DNA of 63,605 nt from Polaromonas jejuensis NBRC 106434. GTDB lineage: Bacteria; Pseudomonadota; Gammaproteobacteria; Burkholderiales; Burkholderiaceae_C. Numbering within the stretch: position 1 is the stretch's first letter; each line of letters opens with the position of its first letter. The position numbers and the translations under genes are program-made. Positions 47,047 through 57,341 of this stretch are shown here, piece after piece. The notes below the pieces were generated by a model. The model was given only the letters and a program-made list of their open reading frames with translations. It searched no databases and had not been told where the DNA came from. Where the stretch lies: positions 1 through 63,605 of the forward strand of contig NZ_BCYO01000023.1 of NCBI RefSeq assembly GCF_001598235.1. Reading direction: 5' to 3'.

Positions 47047-47637
47047 TTACTTGGCGGCAGCGGCGGGCTTGGGCGCATCCAGAATGCTGGGCGCCGGATT
47101 GAGCTTCAGGGCTTCGGCCACGGTGGCTTGCGCGGGGCTCATGCACTCATCGGCCAGGCGTATGCCCTGCTTCTGGTTCATCAGCATGGATTTGTTGGCC
47201 AGTTGCAGCCACACCGCGCCCGCCTTCTGGTCTTCCAGGCGGATGGCACCCGTGGAAGTCGCCACCGGGAACATGCGGTAGCGGAAATTCTTCCCCTGCA
47301 TGTCGAAGTAGCCGGGGTTCTTGGGATCGGCGGTCAGCGTGATCGAGGCGCCGAGTTCGCAAGGCATATGGCCGACCTGCACGCGCTCGGCGATCGCCAA
47401 CTCGGCGGGGGTCAGTGCCGCCTCGGCGGCCTCAATGCCTGCGGCCACGTTCTTGGCGGCGCTCTTGAGGTTGGTGCGGTTTGCGTTAACGGCGGGTTGC
47501 TTTTTGGCAACCGGCTTGGTGGCCTTGGTGCCGGCAGCAGCCGGTTTGGCGGTGTCGGTCGTGGTTTGCGCCATGGCCAGGCTGGAAGCGGCCACCAGGA
47601 TGGTGGCGGCCAGGGTTGCGGTAAGGGTGGATTTCAT
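47047..47637 (-). CDS. exported protein of unknown function
   Basis: 196 residues with a Sec signal (LTATLAATILVAASSLAMAQ) and a Thr/Ala/Lys/Pro-rich linker up to residue ~55. The folded part includes ERVQVGHMPCELGASITLTA, KNFRYRMFPVATSTGAIRLE and LANKSMLMNQKQGIRLADEC, which I do not recognise. Start at 47637 is preferred for the signal peptide; an ATG at 47667 overlapping the previous stop (ATGA) would add 10 residues. Position between the CitE-like lyase and acnB suggests co-transcription with TCA genes. Confidence 0.8.
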   Translation of the reverse strand: MKSTLTATLAATILVAASSLAMAQTTTDTAKPAAAGTKATKPVAKKQPAVNANRTNLKSAAKNVAAGIEAAEAALTPAELAIAERVQVGHMPCELGASITLTADPKNPGYFDMQGKNFRYRMFPVATSTGAIRLEDQKAGAVWLQLANKSMLMNQKQGIRLADECMSPAQATVAEALKLNPAPSILDAPKPAAAAK

Positions 47638-47663
47638 ACGGCTCTCGGGGGGTTGGTTGAAGC

Positions 47664-48653
47664 TCATTGAAGAGCGGCCTGAAAATACATCTGGGCCTCG
47701 GCAGGAAGCTGACGGCCCGTCTGGTGCGCGCGCTCCAGCACCTGCCAGAAATAGCGGTAACTCGCGCGGTCGTGCAACTTACCATCAAAACTAATGGGAG
47801 CCCAATCGGAACGGGCGGCGGCAGCTATTATTTTTGTAGCATCTTCGATCTCAGCCTCGCTGGGCGCAAACGCCTCCAGAATGGGACGGATCTGGTTCGG
47901 GTGAATGCTCCACATGCGGGTGTAGCCCAGTTCGCGGGCGGCACGGCGTGCGGCGCCGGTCATGGCCGCGGCGTCATTGAACTCGGTGACCACGCAATGT
48001 GAAGGCACCTTGCCGTGGGCATGGCAGGCCGAAGCAATCTCCAGCTTGGCGCGCAGCACCAGCGGATGGGTGAACTGGCCCTGGCTGCTCATGCCGTCGG
48101 CCGGAATCGCGCCACCATGGGCGGACACGAAATCCATCAGGCCAAAGCTCAGCGACTGCACCCGGGGGTGCGCGGCGATCTCGAAGGCGTTGCGCACCGC
48201 AAGCGGCGACTCGATCAGCACATGCAGCGGCAGGTTGCCGGCCGATGCGGCAAGCAGCGCCTGCTCGGCCCTGATCACGTCATCCACCGATTCCACCTTG
48301 GGAACCATGATGTGCGAAAGGTGGCGCGCCAGCTTTCCGGCAATGACGGCCATATCGGATTCGAAGGCGGGGTGGTCCACGGCGTGCACGCGCACGGCCA
48401 CGCGGGCCTTTTCGCTGGCCAGCGCCGCCAGCGCCACCACCATGGCCGCATGCTCGGCTTCGCCACCGACAGGCGCACCGTCCTCGCAGTCCAGCGTCAC
48501 GTCAAAAACGCAGGCGCCAAACTCTTGCATCATTTCGGCCTGCAATTGCAGGCTCTTGCGCATCCGCGCCTCCACACCGCTGTAATGGTCACAAACAGGC
48601 AAAAAAACCGTTGCGGCCTGAGCGCCAAGAAGGACTTCACGCGGATGTTTCAT
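47664..48653 (-). CDS. HpcH/HpaI aldolase/citrate lyase beta-subunit (CitE-like) family protein
   Basis: 329-residue CitE/malyl-CoA lyase-type TIM barrel. Motifs: LLGAQAATVFLPVCDHYSGV, VTLDCEDGAPVGGEAEHA with the metal-binding acidic residue, VRVHAVDHPAFESDM, IMVPKVESVDDVI and HVLIESPLAVRNAFEIA. Lacking CitD/CitF neighbours, it is not citrate lyase; a malyl-CoA, citramalyl-CoA or related lyase activity is likely. It sits directly downstream of mdh in a TCA operon. Start at 48653 (MKHPREVLLGAQ); an in-frame ATG at 48674 is possible, neither has a strong binding site. Confidence 0.88.
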   Translation of the reverse strand: MKHPREVLLGAQAATVFLPVCDHYSGVEARMRKSLQLQAEMMQEFGACVFDVTLDCEDGAPVGGEAEHAAMVVALAALASEKARVAVRVHAVDHPAFESDMAVIAGKLARHLSHIMVPKVESVDDVIRAEQALLAASAGNLPLHVLIESPLAVRNAFEIAAHPRVQSLSFGLMDFVSAHGGAIPADGMSSQGQFTHPLVLRAKLEIASACHAHGKVPSHCVVTEFNDAAAMTGAARRAARELGYTRMWSIHPNQIRPILEAFAPSEAEIEDATKIIAAAARSDWAPISFDGKLHDRASYRYFWQVLERAHQTGRQLPAEAQMYFQAALQ

Positions 48654-48784
48654 TAAATAAACGCCATCATTCAAATCGAGGCCAATAACTCAGTAACTTT
48701 CAGCGCCAGCCCAGGAGGGCATCCCTGGCAAGACACGGCAAGGCGCCTCGCAAAGCATGCCCGCCCAAACTGGCGCCGCCGGGA

Positions 48785-49789
<1,005 letters not shown>

Positions 49790-49962
49790 TTAAAAATCGG
49801 TTGAATCAGTGTGGTGAGGCAGTGGGCATTGGCCAGGGACTTTTCGGGACAGATACCGGCAGGTTATTCACCTGCATAAACACCCCGAAGCGAACCGGCT
49901 GCGCCGTGGGCTCAGCCGAAGATTTTACGCTCGAAAAACGCGGCGCGTCAATTTGTCTTATG

Positions 49963-49974
49963 TCTTATATAAGA
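49963..49974. promoter_or_regulatory. perfect palindrome TCTTATATAAGA between mdh and the GntR gene
   Basis: Context TTGTCTTATGTCTTATATAA shows an extra half-site GTCTTA just to the left. Its position 70 bp before the GntR start suits autoregulation and control of mdh. The same 12-mer lies before argD/DUF3579. I do not assign it to a named regulon. Confidence 0.55.
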
Positions 49975-50043
49975 TATGATAGGAACAGGCTCTTCCGCTG
50001 CGCCACTGGCGCGCCAAAGCACCATTTTTAACCCGCTTTACGC

Positions 50044-50841
50044 ATGGCAACCACCCCCTTCCCACTGACCGACACCCTCGCAACCGCCGGCGAGACCGGT
50101 ACGGTTGCGGGCGTGACGCCGGCCTTCAGCCCGCTGTACCAGCAGATCAAGGTCCTGATTTTGCAAAGCCTGCAGGCGGGCGAGTGGAAACCCGGCGAAT
50201 TGATTCCCAGTGAGATGGACCTGGCTGCGCGTTTTCGCGTCAGCCAGGGCACGGTGCGCAAGGCGATCGATGAACTCGCTGCCGAAAACCTGGTGGTGCG
50301 CCGCCAGGGCAAGGGCACCTTCGTCGCCACCCACGCCGAGCACCATGTGCAATACCGCTTCCTGCGCCTGATGCCCGACAGCGGAGACGCCAACAGCGAA
50401 GGGCCGGCCGAACGCCAGATCATCGACTGCAAACGCCTACGCGCGCCGGCAGACATCGCCCGGCCGCTGGCCCTGCGCACCGGCGATGCCGTGCTGCAAT
50501 TGCGCCGCGTGCTGGCCTTTCAGGGCACGCCCACCATTCTGGAAGACGTCTGGCTGCCCGGCGGCCCCTTCAAGGGCATGACGGCCGAGCGACTGGCCAC
50601 TTACCGCGGCCCCATGTATGCCTTGTTTGAAACCGAATTTGGCGTGCGCATGGTGCGCGCCGGAGAAAAAATCCGCGCGGTGGCCGCTGACGCAGCTTCC
50701 GCCGAACTGCTGAAGGTGCCGGTGGGTGAGCCGCTTTTGAGCGTGGAACGCATCGCCTACACCTACAACGACCTGCCCATGGAACTGCGCCGCGGGTTGT
50801 ACCGCACCGATACCCATCATTACAAAAATGAGCTTAGTTGA
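50044..50841 (+). CDS. GntR-family (HutC-type) transcriptional regulator
   Basis: 265-residue regulator: winged HTH at residues ~30-100 (FSPLYQQIKVLILQSLQAGE, IPSEMDLAARFRVSQGTVRK), then a UTRA ligand domain (ILEDVWLPGGPFKGMTAE, LLSVERIAYTYNDLPMELRR). Lies between divergent mdh and sdhC, 123 bp before the latter, so it is the natural candidate regulator of the TCA genes on both sides, sensing a carboxylate or acyl intermediate (inference). Confidence 0.93.
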   Translation: MATTPFPLTDTLATAGETGTVAGVTPAFSPLYQQIKVLILQSLQAGEWKPGELIPSEMDLAARFRVSQGTVRKAIDELAAENLVVRRQGKGTFVATHAEHHVQYRFLRLMPDSGDANSEGPAERQIIDCKRLRAPADIARPLALRTGDAVLQLRRVLAFQGTPTILEDVWLPGGPFKGMTAERLATYRGPMYALFETEFGVRMVRAGEKIRAVAADAASAELLKVPVGEPLLSVERIAYTYNDLPMELRRGLYRTDTHHYKNELS

Positions 50842-50886
50842 CGGGAATTCTCAAGATGCACAATCGGTTCCTCAGCCGCTTGCTGC

Positions 50887-50925
50887 ATTGCAATAGAATT
50901 TGAAGGTTTTAGCTGTAATTGCAAT
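50887..50925. promoter_or_regulatory. two ATTGCAAT palindromes upstream of sdhC
   Basis: ATTGCAAT at 50887-50894 and at 50918-50925, starts 31 bp apart (about three helical turns), 40-78 bp before the sdhC start in an AT-rich stretch. Spacing on one face of the helix suggests a paired operator for the sdh operon. Inference. Confidence 0.35.
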
Positions 50926-50964
50926 TCCCGGTTACCACCCAGTTACACCCACGAAAGTCCAAAA

Positions 50965-51411
50965 ATGACAGAGCTGGCATCCAAACAGCGTCCCAAGCGG
51001 CCTGAATTCCGCAACATCAACGCCTTCACCGACCTTCCCGGTTACCGCCTCCCTCTTGCAGGCATTGTCTCCATCCTCCACCGCATCAGCGGGGCCATCA
51101 TGTTTCTCCTGATGCCCTTCATCATCTGGATGTTCGACACCTCGATTTCTTCTGAAATCTCGTTTGCCAAATTCAAGTCGGCTTTCAACATCGGCATGCT
51201 GGGCCTGCCCGGCTTTCTGTGGAAGCTGGTCGCGCTGGCCTTGATCTGGGCGTATCTGCACCACTTCATCGCCGGCCTGCGCCACCTGTGGATGGATACC
51301 AGCCACGCGGCCGTCAGCAAGGAGTTCGGCAAATCGTCGGCCGCCTTCACACTGGTCGTCAGTGTGGCCCTCACGCTCATCCTGGGCGCGAAACTGTTTG
51401 GCCTTTACTAA
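50965..51411 (+). CDS. sdhC: succinate dehydrogenase cytochrome b556 subunit
   Basis: 148-residue membrane anchor with three helices. Contains RPEFRNINAFTDLPGYRLPL, the quinone/haem-region SILHRISGAIMFLLMPF (His-Arg-x-Ser-Gly), and the haem-ligand His region LHHFIAGLRHLWMDTSH. First of sdhCDAB-sdhE-gltA, on the plus strand. Preceded by an AT-rich region with paired ATTGCAAT motifs. Confidence 0.95.
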   Translation: MTELASKQRPKRPEFRNINAFTDLPGYRLPLAGIVSILHRISGAIMFLLMPFIIWMFDTSISSEISFAKFKSAFNIGMLGLPGFLWKLVALALIWAYLHHFIAGLRHLWMDTSHAAVSKEFGKSSAAFTLVVSVALTLILGAKLFGLY

Positions 51412-51427
51412 TTAGAAGAAGCACACC

Positions 51428-51793
51428 ATGTCTGTTAACTACGGATCCAAACGCATCGTTGTCGGCGCTCACTACGGTTTGCGCGACTGGCTGGCCCAGC
51501 GCGTCACCGCGGCCCTGATGGCCCTCTTCACCCTGCTCGTTCTGGCCCAGGTGATTTTCAGCAAAGGCCCCATCGGCTACGACCAGTGGGCCGGCATTTT
51601 CTCGGCCCAGTGGATGAAGGTGCTGACCTTCACCGTCATCCTTGCCCTGCTCTACCACGTGTGGGTCGGCATGCGCGACATCTGGATGGACTACATCAAG
51701 CCTGTGTGGCTGCGGTTGCTCCTTCAGGTCTTTACCCTCGTCTGGCTGGTCGCTTGCGCTGGCTGGGGCATTCAGGTCCTGTGGCGCCTCTAA
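51428..51793 (+). CDS. sdhD: succinate dehydrogenase hydrophobic membrane anchor subunit
   Basis: 121-residue three-helix anchor completing the complex II haem/quinone site with SdhC. It has RIVVGAHYGLRDWLAQRVTA, helices near 25-45, 60-80 and 95-115, and LLYHVWVGMRDIWMDYIKP with the conserved His and Asp-Tyr region. Lies 16 bp after sdhC behind AGAAGAAGC. Confidence 0.95.
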   Translation: MSVNYGSKRIVVGAHYGLRDWLAQRVTAALMALFTLLVLAQVIFSKGPIGYDQWAGIFSAQWMKVLTFTVILALLYHVWVGMRDIWMDYIKPVWLRLLLQVFTLVWLVACAGWGIQVLWRL

Positions 51794-51835
51794 GCCCCCT
51801 CTGGCCGCATCCCACTATCGAGACTCCCAAACATC

Positions 51836-53632
51836 ATGACCGCTACTTCCAAACTTCCCAAGCGCAAATTTGACGTCGTCATCGTCGGTGCCGGTGGCTC
51901 CGGCATGCGCGCTTCGCTGCAACTGGCCCGCGCCGGCCTGAACGTGGCCGTGCTCTCCAAAGTGTTCCCGACACGCTCGCACACCGTCGCCGCGCAGGGC
52001 GGCATTGGCGCCTCCCTGGGCAACATGTCCGAAGACAACTGGCACTACCACTTCTACGACACCGTCAAGGGCTCCGACTGGCTTGGCGACCAGGACGCGA
52101 TCGAATACATGTGCCGTGAAGCGCCCAAGGTCGTGTACGACCTGGAGCACATGGGCATGCCTTTTGACCGCAACCCGGACGGCACGATTTACCAGCGCCC
52201 CTTCGGCGGCCACACCGCCAACTACGGCGAAAAGCCCGTCCAGCGCGCCTGCGCCGCGGCTGACCGCACCGGTCACGCCATGCTGCACACGCTGTACCAG
52301 CAAAACGTCAAGGAAAAGACCAGCTTCTTCGTGGAGTGGATGGCCATGGACCTGATTCGCGACGCCGATGGCGACGTGGTCGGTGTCACCGCCATTGAAA
52401 TGGAAACCGGCGACGTGCATATTTTCGAAGCCAAGACCACCCTGCTGGCCACCGGCGGTGCGGGCCGTATTTTTGCCGCGTCGACCAACGCCTTCATCAA
52501 CACCGGCGACGGCCTGGGCATGGCGGCACGCGCCGGCATCCCCCTGGAAGACATGGAATTCTGGCAGTTCCACCCCACCGGCGTGGCCGGTGCCGGCGTG
52601 CTGCTGACCGAAGGCTGCCGCGGCGAAGGCGCCATTTTGCGCAACAGCAATGGCGAACGCTTCATGGAGCGTTATGCGCCCACCCTGAAAGACCTGGCGC
52701 CACGCGACTTCGTGTCGCGCTCCATGGACCAGGAAATCAAGGAAGGCCGTGGCTGCGGCCCCAACAAGGATTACATCCTGCTGGACATGACCCACCTGGG
52801 CGTGGACGCGATCGCCAAGCGCCTGCCGTCGGTGCTGGAAATCGGCCACAACTTTGCCAACGTCGACATCACCAAGGAAGCCATTCCCGTGGTGCCCACC
52901 ATCCACTACCAGATGGGCGGCATTCCGACCAACATCCACGGCCAGGTGGTCACGCAAAACGCCAACAACGAAAGCGTTGTCGTCAACGGCCTCTACGCCG
53001 TGGGCGAATGCTCCTGCGTGTCAGTGCACGGCGCCAACCGGCTGGGCACCAACTCCCTACTCGACCTGCTGGTGTTTGGCCGCGCGGCCGGCAACCATAT
53101 TGTTGAATTCAACAAGACCAACGCCACGCACAAGGCCCTGCCAGCCGATGCGGCTGACCAGACCCTGGCCCGCATCGCCCGCCTGGACAACGCCACCGGC
53201 GGCGAATACGCCCAGGACGTGGCCAACGACATCCGCGCCGCCATGCAGCAGCACGCTGGCGTGTTCCGCACCCAGGCCATCATGGACGAGGGCGTGGCGA
53301 AAATCGCCGAACTGCGCGAGCGCGTCAAGAACATCGGCCTGAAGGACAAGTCGAAGATCTTCAACACGGCACGCACCGAGGCCCTGGAAGTCGAAAACCT
53401 GATCGAAGCCGCGCAAGCGACCATCGTGTCGGCCGCCGCCCGCAAGGAAAGCCGTGGCGCGCACTCGGTCGATGACTACGGCGATACGCCCGAACATCCC
53501 AACGGCCGCAACGACACCGACTGGCACAAGCACACCCTGTGGTACAGCGAAGGCAACCGCCTGGCTTACAAACCCGTGCAGATGAAGCCGCTGACCGTCG
53601 AGTCCGTGCCGCTGAAAACGCGTACGTTCTAA
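51836..53632 (+). CDS. sdhA: succinate dehydrogenase flavoprotein subunit
   Basis: 598-residue subunit carrying covalent FAD and the succinate site. Dinucleotide motif [18 protein letters not shown], flavinylation His in [18 protein letters not shown], active-site [20 protein letters not shown] and [20 protein letters not shown] near the C-terminal part. Normal length. Catalyses succinate to fumarate in complex II on the inner face of the membrane. Confidence 0.98.
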   Translation: MTATSKLPKRKFDVVIVGAGGSGMRASLQLARAGLNVAVLSKVFPTRSHTVAAQGGIGASLGNMSEDNWHYHFYDTVKGSDWLGDQDAIEYMCREAPKVVYDLEHMGMPFDRNPDGTIYQRPFGGHTANYGEKPVQRACAAADRTGHAMLHTLYQQNVKEKTSFFVEWMAMDLIRDADGDVVGVTAIEMETGDVHIFEAKTTLLATGGAGRIFAASTNAFINTGDGLGMAARAGIPLEDMEFWQFHPTGVAGAGVLLTEGCRGEGAILRNSNGERFMERYAPTLKDLAPRDFVSRSMDQEIKEGRGCGPNKDYILLDMTHLGVDAIAKRLPSVLEIGHNFANVDITKEAIPVVPTIHYQMGGIPTNIHGQVVTQNANNESVVVNGLYAVGECSCVSVHGANRLGTNSLLDLLVFGRAAGNHIVEFNKTNATHKALPADAADQTLARIARLDNATGGEYAQDVANDIRAAMQQHAGVFRTQAIMDEGVAKIAELRERVKNIGLKDKSKIFNTARTEALEVENLIEAAQATIVSAAARKESRGAHSVDDYGDTPEHPNGRNDTDWHKHTLWYSEGNRLAYKPVQMKPLTVESVPLKTRTF

Positions 53633-53667
53633 ACACGGCCCTGCGACGAAAAGAAGCGAGAACCCAC

Positions 53668-54372
53668 ATGACCAAACGCACATTCCAGATCTACCGCTAC
53701 GATCCAGATACCGACGCGAAGCCGTACATGCAAACCATCGAGGTTGAACTCGACGGTCATGAGCGCATGCTGCTGGACGCCCTGATGAAACTCAAGGCGC
53801 AAGACCCCACCATCAGCTTCCGCCGCTCCTGCCGCGAAGGTGTTTGCGGCTCGGACGCCATGAACATCAACGGCAAGAACGGTCTGGCCTGCCTGACCAA
53901 CATGCGCACGCTCAAGGGCACCATCGTGCTCAAGCCGCTGCCCGGCCTGCCGGTGGTGCGCGACCTGATCGTCGACATGACGCAGTTCTTCAAGCAGTAC
54001 AACTCGATCAAGCCCTACCTGATCAACGACAACCTGCCGCCCGAAAAAGAGCGCCTGCAAAGCCCCGAAGAGCGCGAAGAGCTCAATGGTCTTTACGAGT
54101 GCATCCTGTGCGCCAGCTGCTCCACCTCCTGCCCCAGCTTCTGGTGGAATCCCGACAAGTTCGTGGGCCCGGCCGGCCTGCTGCAGGCCTACCGCTTCCT
54201 GGCGGACAGCCGCGACGAAGCCACCGAGGAGCGCCTGGACAACCTGGAAGATCCGTACCGCCTGTTCCGCTGCCATACCATCATGAATTGCGTCGATGTT
54301 TGCCCCAAGGGCTTGAACCCGACCAAGGCAATCGGCAAAATCAAGGAGATGATGGTCCTGCGGACGGTCTGA
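53668..54372 (+). CDS. sdhB: succinate dehydrogenase iron-sulfur subunit
   Basis: 234-residue electron-transfer subunit with three iron-sulfur clusters: 2Fe-2S cysteines in [20 protein letters not shown] and AC, then 4Fe-4S and 3Fe-4S cysteines in [35 protein letters not shown]. Start at 53668 ([13 protein letters not shown]), 35 bp after sdhA with AAGAAGCGAG upstream; longer in-frame starts lie within sdhA. Confidence 0.98.
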   Translation: MTKRTFQIYRYDPDTDAKPYMQTIEVELDGHERMLLDALMKLKAQDPTISFRRSCREGVCGSDAMNINGKNGLACLTNMRTLKGTIVLKPLPGLPVVRDLIVDMTQFFKQYNSIKPYLINDNLPPEKERLQSPEEREELNGLYECILCASCSTSCPSFWWNPDKFVGPAGLLQAYRFLADSRDEATEERLDNLEDPYRLFRCHTIMNCVDVCPKGLNPTKAIGKIKEMMVLRTV

Positions 54373-54394
54373 TCGCGCTTTCTCACACGCTCTC

Positions 54395-54703
54395 ATGAAC
54401 ACCACCGACGAGCTGCTCGACGAGCGGGGTTTAAGCAAGCTGAAGTGGCGTTGCCGCCGCGGCCTGCTGGAAAACGACCTGCTGATCGAAAGGTTCTTTC
54501 TTCGTCACGAGGCCACACTCAGCGTCAGGCAGGCCAAAGGCCTCAATGATCTGATGGACTTGTCTGACAATGATTTGCTGGACCTTCTGTTAAAAAGGAA
54601 GGAACCCGGCCAACTCTCTGATGCAGAAGCACAGACCTGTGCCTCTACGTCGGAGGCGCTTGAAGTTTTAGACTTGTTGCGCCCCGCAGCACCGGCCCGC
54701 TGA
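54395..54703 (+). CDS. sdhE: succinate dehydrogenase assembly factor (FAD flavinylation)
   Basis: 102-residue SdhE/YgfY-family protein that helps attach FAD to SdhA. The RGxxE motif is CRRGLLENDLLIERF, preceded by LSKLKWR, and followed by a helical bundle with LNDLMDLSDNDLLDLLLKRK. It lies 22 bp after sdhB and before gltA, its usual place in this bacterial group. Confidence 0.94.
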   Translation: MNTTDELLDERGLSKLKWRCRRGLLENDLLIERFFLRHEATLSVRQAKGLNDLMDLSDNDLLDLLLKRKEPGQLSDAEAQTCASTSEALEVLDLLRPAAPAR

Positions 54704-54746
54704 GTCCGTGCTTGTGCCAATTTGATATGAAAGAAAGAAGCGAGAA

Positions 54747-56057
54747 ATGAAGCTAGCTGACAACAAAGCCACCCTGTCCTTCAGCAATGGCAGCCCCAGC
54801 GTCGATTTGCCGGTGTATCACGGCAGTGTGGGCCCGGATGTCGTGGACATTCGCAAGCTGTATGCCCAGACCGGCATGTTCACCTATGACCCCGGTTTCC
54901 TGTCGACGGCGGCCTGCCAGTCCGCCATCACCTACATCGACGGCGACAAGGGCGAACTGCTGTACCGCGGCTACCCCATCGAGCAACTCGCCACCAACTG
55001 CGACTACCTCGAAACCTGTCACCTCCTGCTGTACGGAGAGCTGCCCAATACCGACCAGAAAAAAGATTTCGTCCACCGCGTGACCAACCACACCATGGTC
55101 AACGAGCAGATGCAATTCTTCCTGCGCGGTTTCCGCCGTGATGCGCACCCCATGGCCATCATGACCGGCCTGGTCGGCGCCCTGTCGGCCTTCTACCATG
55201 ACAGCACCGACATCAACAATCCGGAGCACCGCGAAATTGCGGCCATCCGCCTGATTGCCAAGATGCCTACGCTGGTCGCCATGGCCTACAAGTACACCGT
55301 GGGCCAGCCCTACATGTACCCCAAGAACAACCTGAGCTACGCCGGCAACTTCCTGCACATGATGTTTGCCACGCCCTGCGAGGAGTACAAGGTCAACCCG
55401 GTGCTCGAGCGCGCACTGGACCGCATCTTCATCCTGCACGCCGACCACGAGCAGAACGCGTCGACCTCGACGGTGCGCCTGTGCGGCTCGTCGGGCACCA
55501 ACCCGTTTGCCGCCATCGCGGCCGGCGTGGCCTGCCTCTGGGGCCCGGCGCACGGCGGCGCCAACGAAGCGGCGCTCAACATGCTGGGCGACATCCAGAA
55601 AAACGGCGGTGTCGAGAAAATCGGCGACTTCATCAAGCAGGTGAAAGACAAGAACTCCGGCGTCAAGCTGATGGGCTTTGGCCACCGTGTGTACAAGAAC
55701 TACGACCCGCGCGCCAAGCTGATGCAGGAAACCTGCAAGGAAGTGCTGCAGGAGATGGGCCTCGAAAACGACCCGCTGTTCAAGCTGGCCATGGCCCTGG
55801 AAAAGATTGCATTGGAAGACGATTATTTTGTCTCCCGCAAGCTCTACCCCAACGTCGACTTCTACTCCGGCATTGTGCAGCGCGCCATCGGCATTCCCGT
55901 GCCGCTGTTCACCGCGATCTTCGCGCTGGCCCGCACGGTGGGCTGGATCGCCCAGCTCAACGAAATGATTGGCGACCCCGAGTACAAGATCGGCCGTCCG
56001 CGCCAGCTGTTCACCGGCTCGACGCCGCGTGACGTGAAGCCCATGGCCCAGCGTTAA
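54747..56057 (+). CDS. gltA: citrate synthase
   Basis: 436-residue type II citrate synthase making citrate from oxaloacetate and acetyl-CoA. Active-site His in [20 protein letters not shown], the second His and Arg in [20 protein letters not shown], and the C-terminal [14 protein letters not shown]. Last gene of the sdh-gltA operon; a strong terminator hairpin follows at 56085. Confidence 0.98.
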   Translation: MKLADNKATLSFSNGSPSVDLPVYHGSVGPDVVDIRKLYAQTGMFTYDPGFLSTAACQSAITYIDGDKGELLYRGYPIEQLATNCDYLETCHLLLYGELPNTDQKKDFVHRVTNHTMVNEQMQFFLRGFRRDAHPMAIMTGLVGALSAFYHDSTDINNPEHREIAAIRLIAKMPTLVAMAYKYTVGQPYMYPKNNLSYAGNFLHMMFATPCEEYKVNPVLERALDRIFILHADHEQNASTSTVRLCGSSGTNPFAAIAAGVACLWGPAHGGANEAALNMLGDIQKNGGVEKIGDFIKQVKDKNSGVKLMGFGHRVYKNYDPRAKLMQETCKEVLQEMGLENDPLFKLAMALEKIALEDDYFVSRKLYPNVDFYSGIVQRAIGIPVPLFTAIFALARTVGWIAQLNEMIGDPEYKIGRPRQLFTGSTPRDVKPMAQR

Positions 56058-56084
56058 GCCGTCCCGGTAGTTAGCGCTTGACCC

Positions 56085-56117
56085 AAGCCCGCCAGATGGT
56101 CACATCGGCGGGCTTTT
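56085..56117 (+). terminator. Rho-independent terminator after gltA
   Basis: Perfect 9-bp stem AAGCCCGCC / GGCGGGCTT with a 13-base loop and TTTT at the end, 28 bp after the gltA stop. Confidence 0.85.
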
Positions 56118-56129
56118 AAACGTCTGAGC

Positions 56130-56183
56130 GCTATGGTTTCAATAGCTGACTGCACCCATCTGGCTTAGGCCGAACCCATAAAA
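56130..56183 (+). repeat. dispersed AT-rich hairpin repeat (family A), copy 8
   Basis: GCTATGGTTTCAATAGC, then TGACTGCACCCATCTGGCTT and AGGCCGAACCCATAAAA, 13 bp after the gltA terminator. Confidence 0.6.
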
Positions 56184-56247
56184 CATCCAGAATATTCCGA
56201 AAACCCTTTCCGGGCTCGGCAGCAGACAGCCATTCCGGCAAGTCAGC

Positions 56248-56315
56248 CATCTCGCTTTGCGATGACAAAATCGGGAATAAAGGCTCAAAATAGCAATCCA
56301 TCGCCAAATGCGATG
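56248..56315. promoter_or_regulatory. two 17-bp dyads upstream of the LysR gene
   Basis: CATCTCGCTTTGCGATG at 56248 and CATCGCCAAATGCGATG at 56299 (perfect CATCGC/GCGATG arms), both followed by AC, starts 51 bp apart. The second ends 11 bp before the LysR start. This fits an autoregulatory operator pair. Confidence 0.45.
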
Positions 56316-56326
56316 ACGTTACGCCC

Positions 56327-57301
56327 ATGCCCACCAAAAGCTCAGAACGCAATTTCGCCCGCCGCATCGACCTGACCTCGCTTCAGCTCTTTGTGGCCGT
56401 GTGCGAGCTCGGCAGCATAGGCAAGGCGGCGGAGCGCGAGTTCATCGCCGCCTCAGCCGTGAGCAAACGCCTCTCCGACCTGGAAGCCACGCTGGACACG
56501 CCGCTGCTGTATCGCCACACGCGGGGCGTTGACCTGACCCCGGCCGGCGAAAGCCTGCTGCACCATGCGCGCTCGGTGCTGTTCAGCCTGGAAAAAATGC
56601 AGGGCGAGCTCAGCGAATACGCCGACGGCGTGCGCGGCCATGTGCGCGTGCACGCCAGCATCTCGGCCATCGTGCAGTTCCTGCCTGAAGACCTCGGCGC
56701 CTTTATCCGCCGGCACGCCGAAATCAAGATCGACCTGGAAGAGCACCTCAGCACCGAGGTGGTCCGCGCCGTGCAGGAGGGCGCCGCCGACCTCGGCATC
56801 TGCAACACGGCGCACGGCACGGGCGAGCTGCAGACACAGCCCTACCGCAGCGATAAATTGGTGCTGATTGTGCCCAGAGGGCACGAGTTGTGCGGGCAAG
56901 GTGCTATTAATTTTGCAGCGGCGCTGGATTACGACCAGGTCGGCCTGCATTCCAACAGCTCGATTTACCTGGCCATGCGGCAGGCCGCCGCCGCCGTCGG
57001 CCGAACCATCAGGCTGCGCATCCACGTCACCGGCCTGGACGCCATGTGCCGCATGATCCACAACGGCCTGGGCGTGGGCGTGATGCCGCAGCGCGCCTTT
57101 GAGCTCATGCACGGCGTGGGCGAACTGGAATCCGTCGCATTGCTGGATGACTGGGCGACGCGCCAGATCCAGCTGGTGGCGCGCGATTTCTCCACCCTGC
57201 CCCTGACCGCCCGGCTGCTGGTCGACCACCTGACGCAGCATCCGCCACCCCGGCTCCGGCCCGCCGCCGCCACGGTGGAACTGGCCCCCTCACCCGCCTA
57301 A
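56327..57301 (+). CDS. LysR-family transcriptional regulator
   Basis: 324-residue LysR protein: HTH at residues ~15-75 ([40 protein letters not shown]), effector domain with [20 protein letters not shown] and [15 protein letters not shown]. It lies 40 bp before leuC on the same strand; this may mean control of the leucine genes or simple chance neighbourhood. Its promoter holds a pair of dyads at 56248-56315. Confidence 0.9.
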   Translation: MPTKSSERNFARRIDLTSLQLFVAVCELGSIGKAAEREFIAASAVSKRLSDLEATLDTPLLYRHTRGVDLTPAGESLLHHARSVLFSLEKMQGELSEYADGVRGHVRVHASISAIVQFLPEDLGAFIRRHAEIKIDLEEHLSTEVVRAVQEGAADLGICNTAHGTGELQTQPYRSDKLVLIVPRGHELCGQGAINFAAALDYDQVGLHSNSSIYLAMRQAAAAVGRTIRLRIHVTGLDAMCRMIHNGLGVGVMPQRAFELMHGVGELESVALLDDWATRQIQLVARDFSTLPLTARLLVDHLTQHPPPRLRPAAATVELAPSPA

Positions 57302-57341
57302 AATCATCAGCAAACCACGAAGAGACCACGAAGGAAAACAC

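Noticed and set aside
44705..47281. An 858-codon open frame antisense to acnB
   Set aside because: His/Gln/Gly-rich mirror of a strongly conserved gene; typical GC-skewed antisense frame. The same applies to the 802-codon frame antisense to acnA (30503-32911).
56902..56925. A further family A repeat in the LysR gene (GCTATTAATTTTGCAGC)
   Set aside because: Only a short core matches and the encoded residues fit a normal LysR domain; likely chance. A similar short match in the CitE-like gene near 47820 and one in acnB near 46466 were set aside for the same reason.
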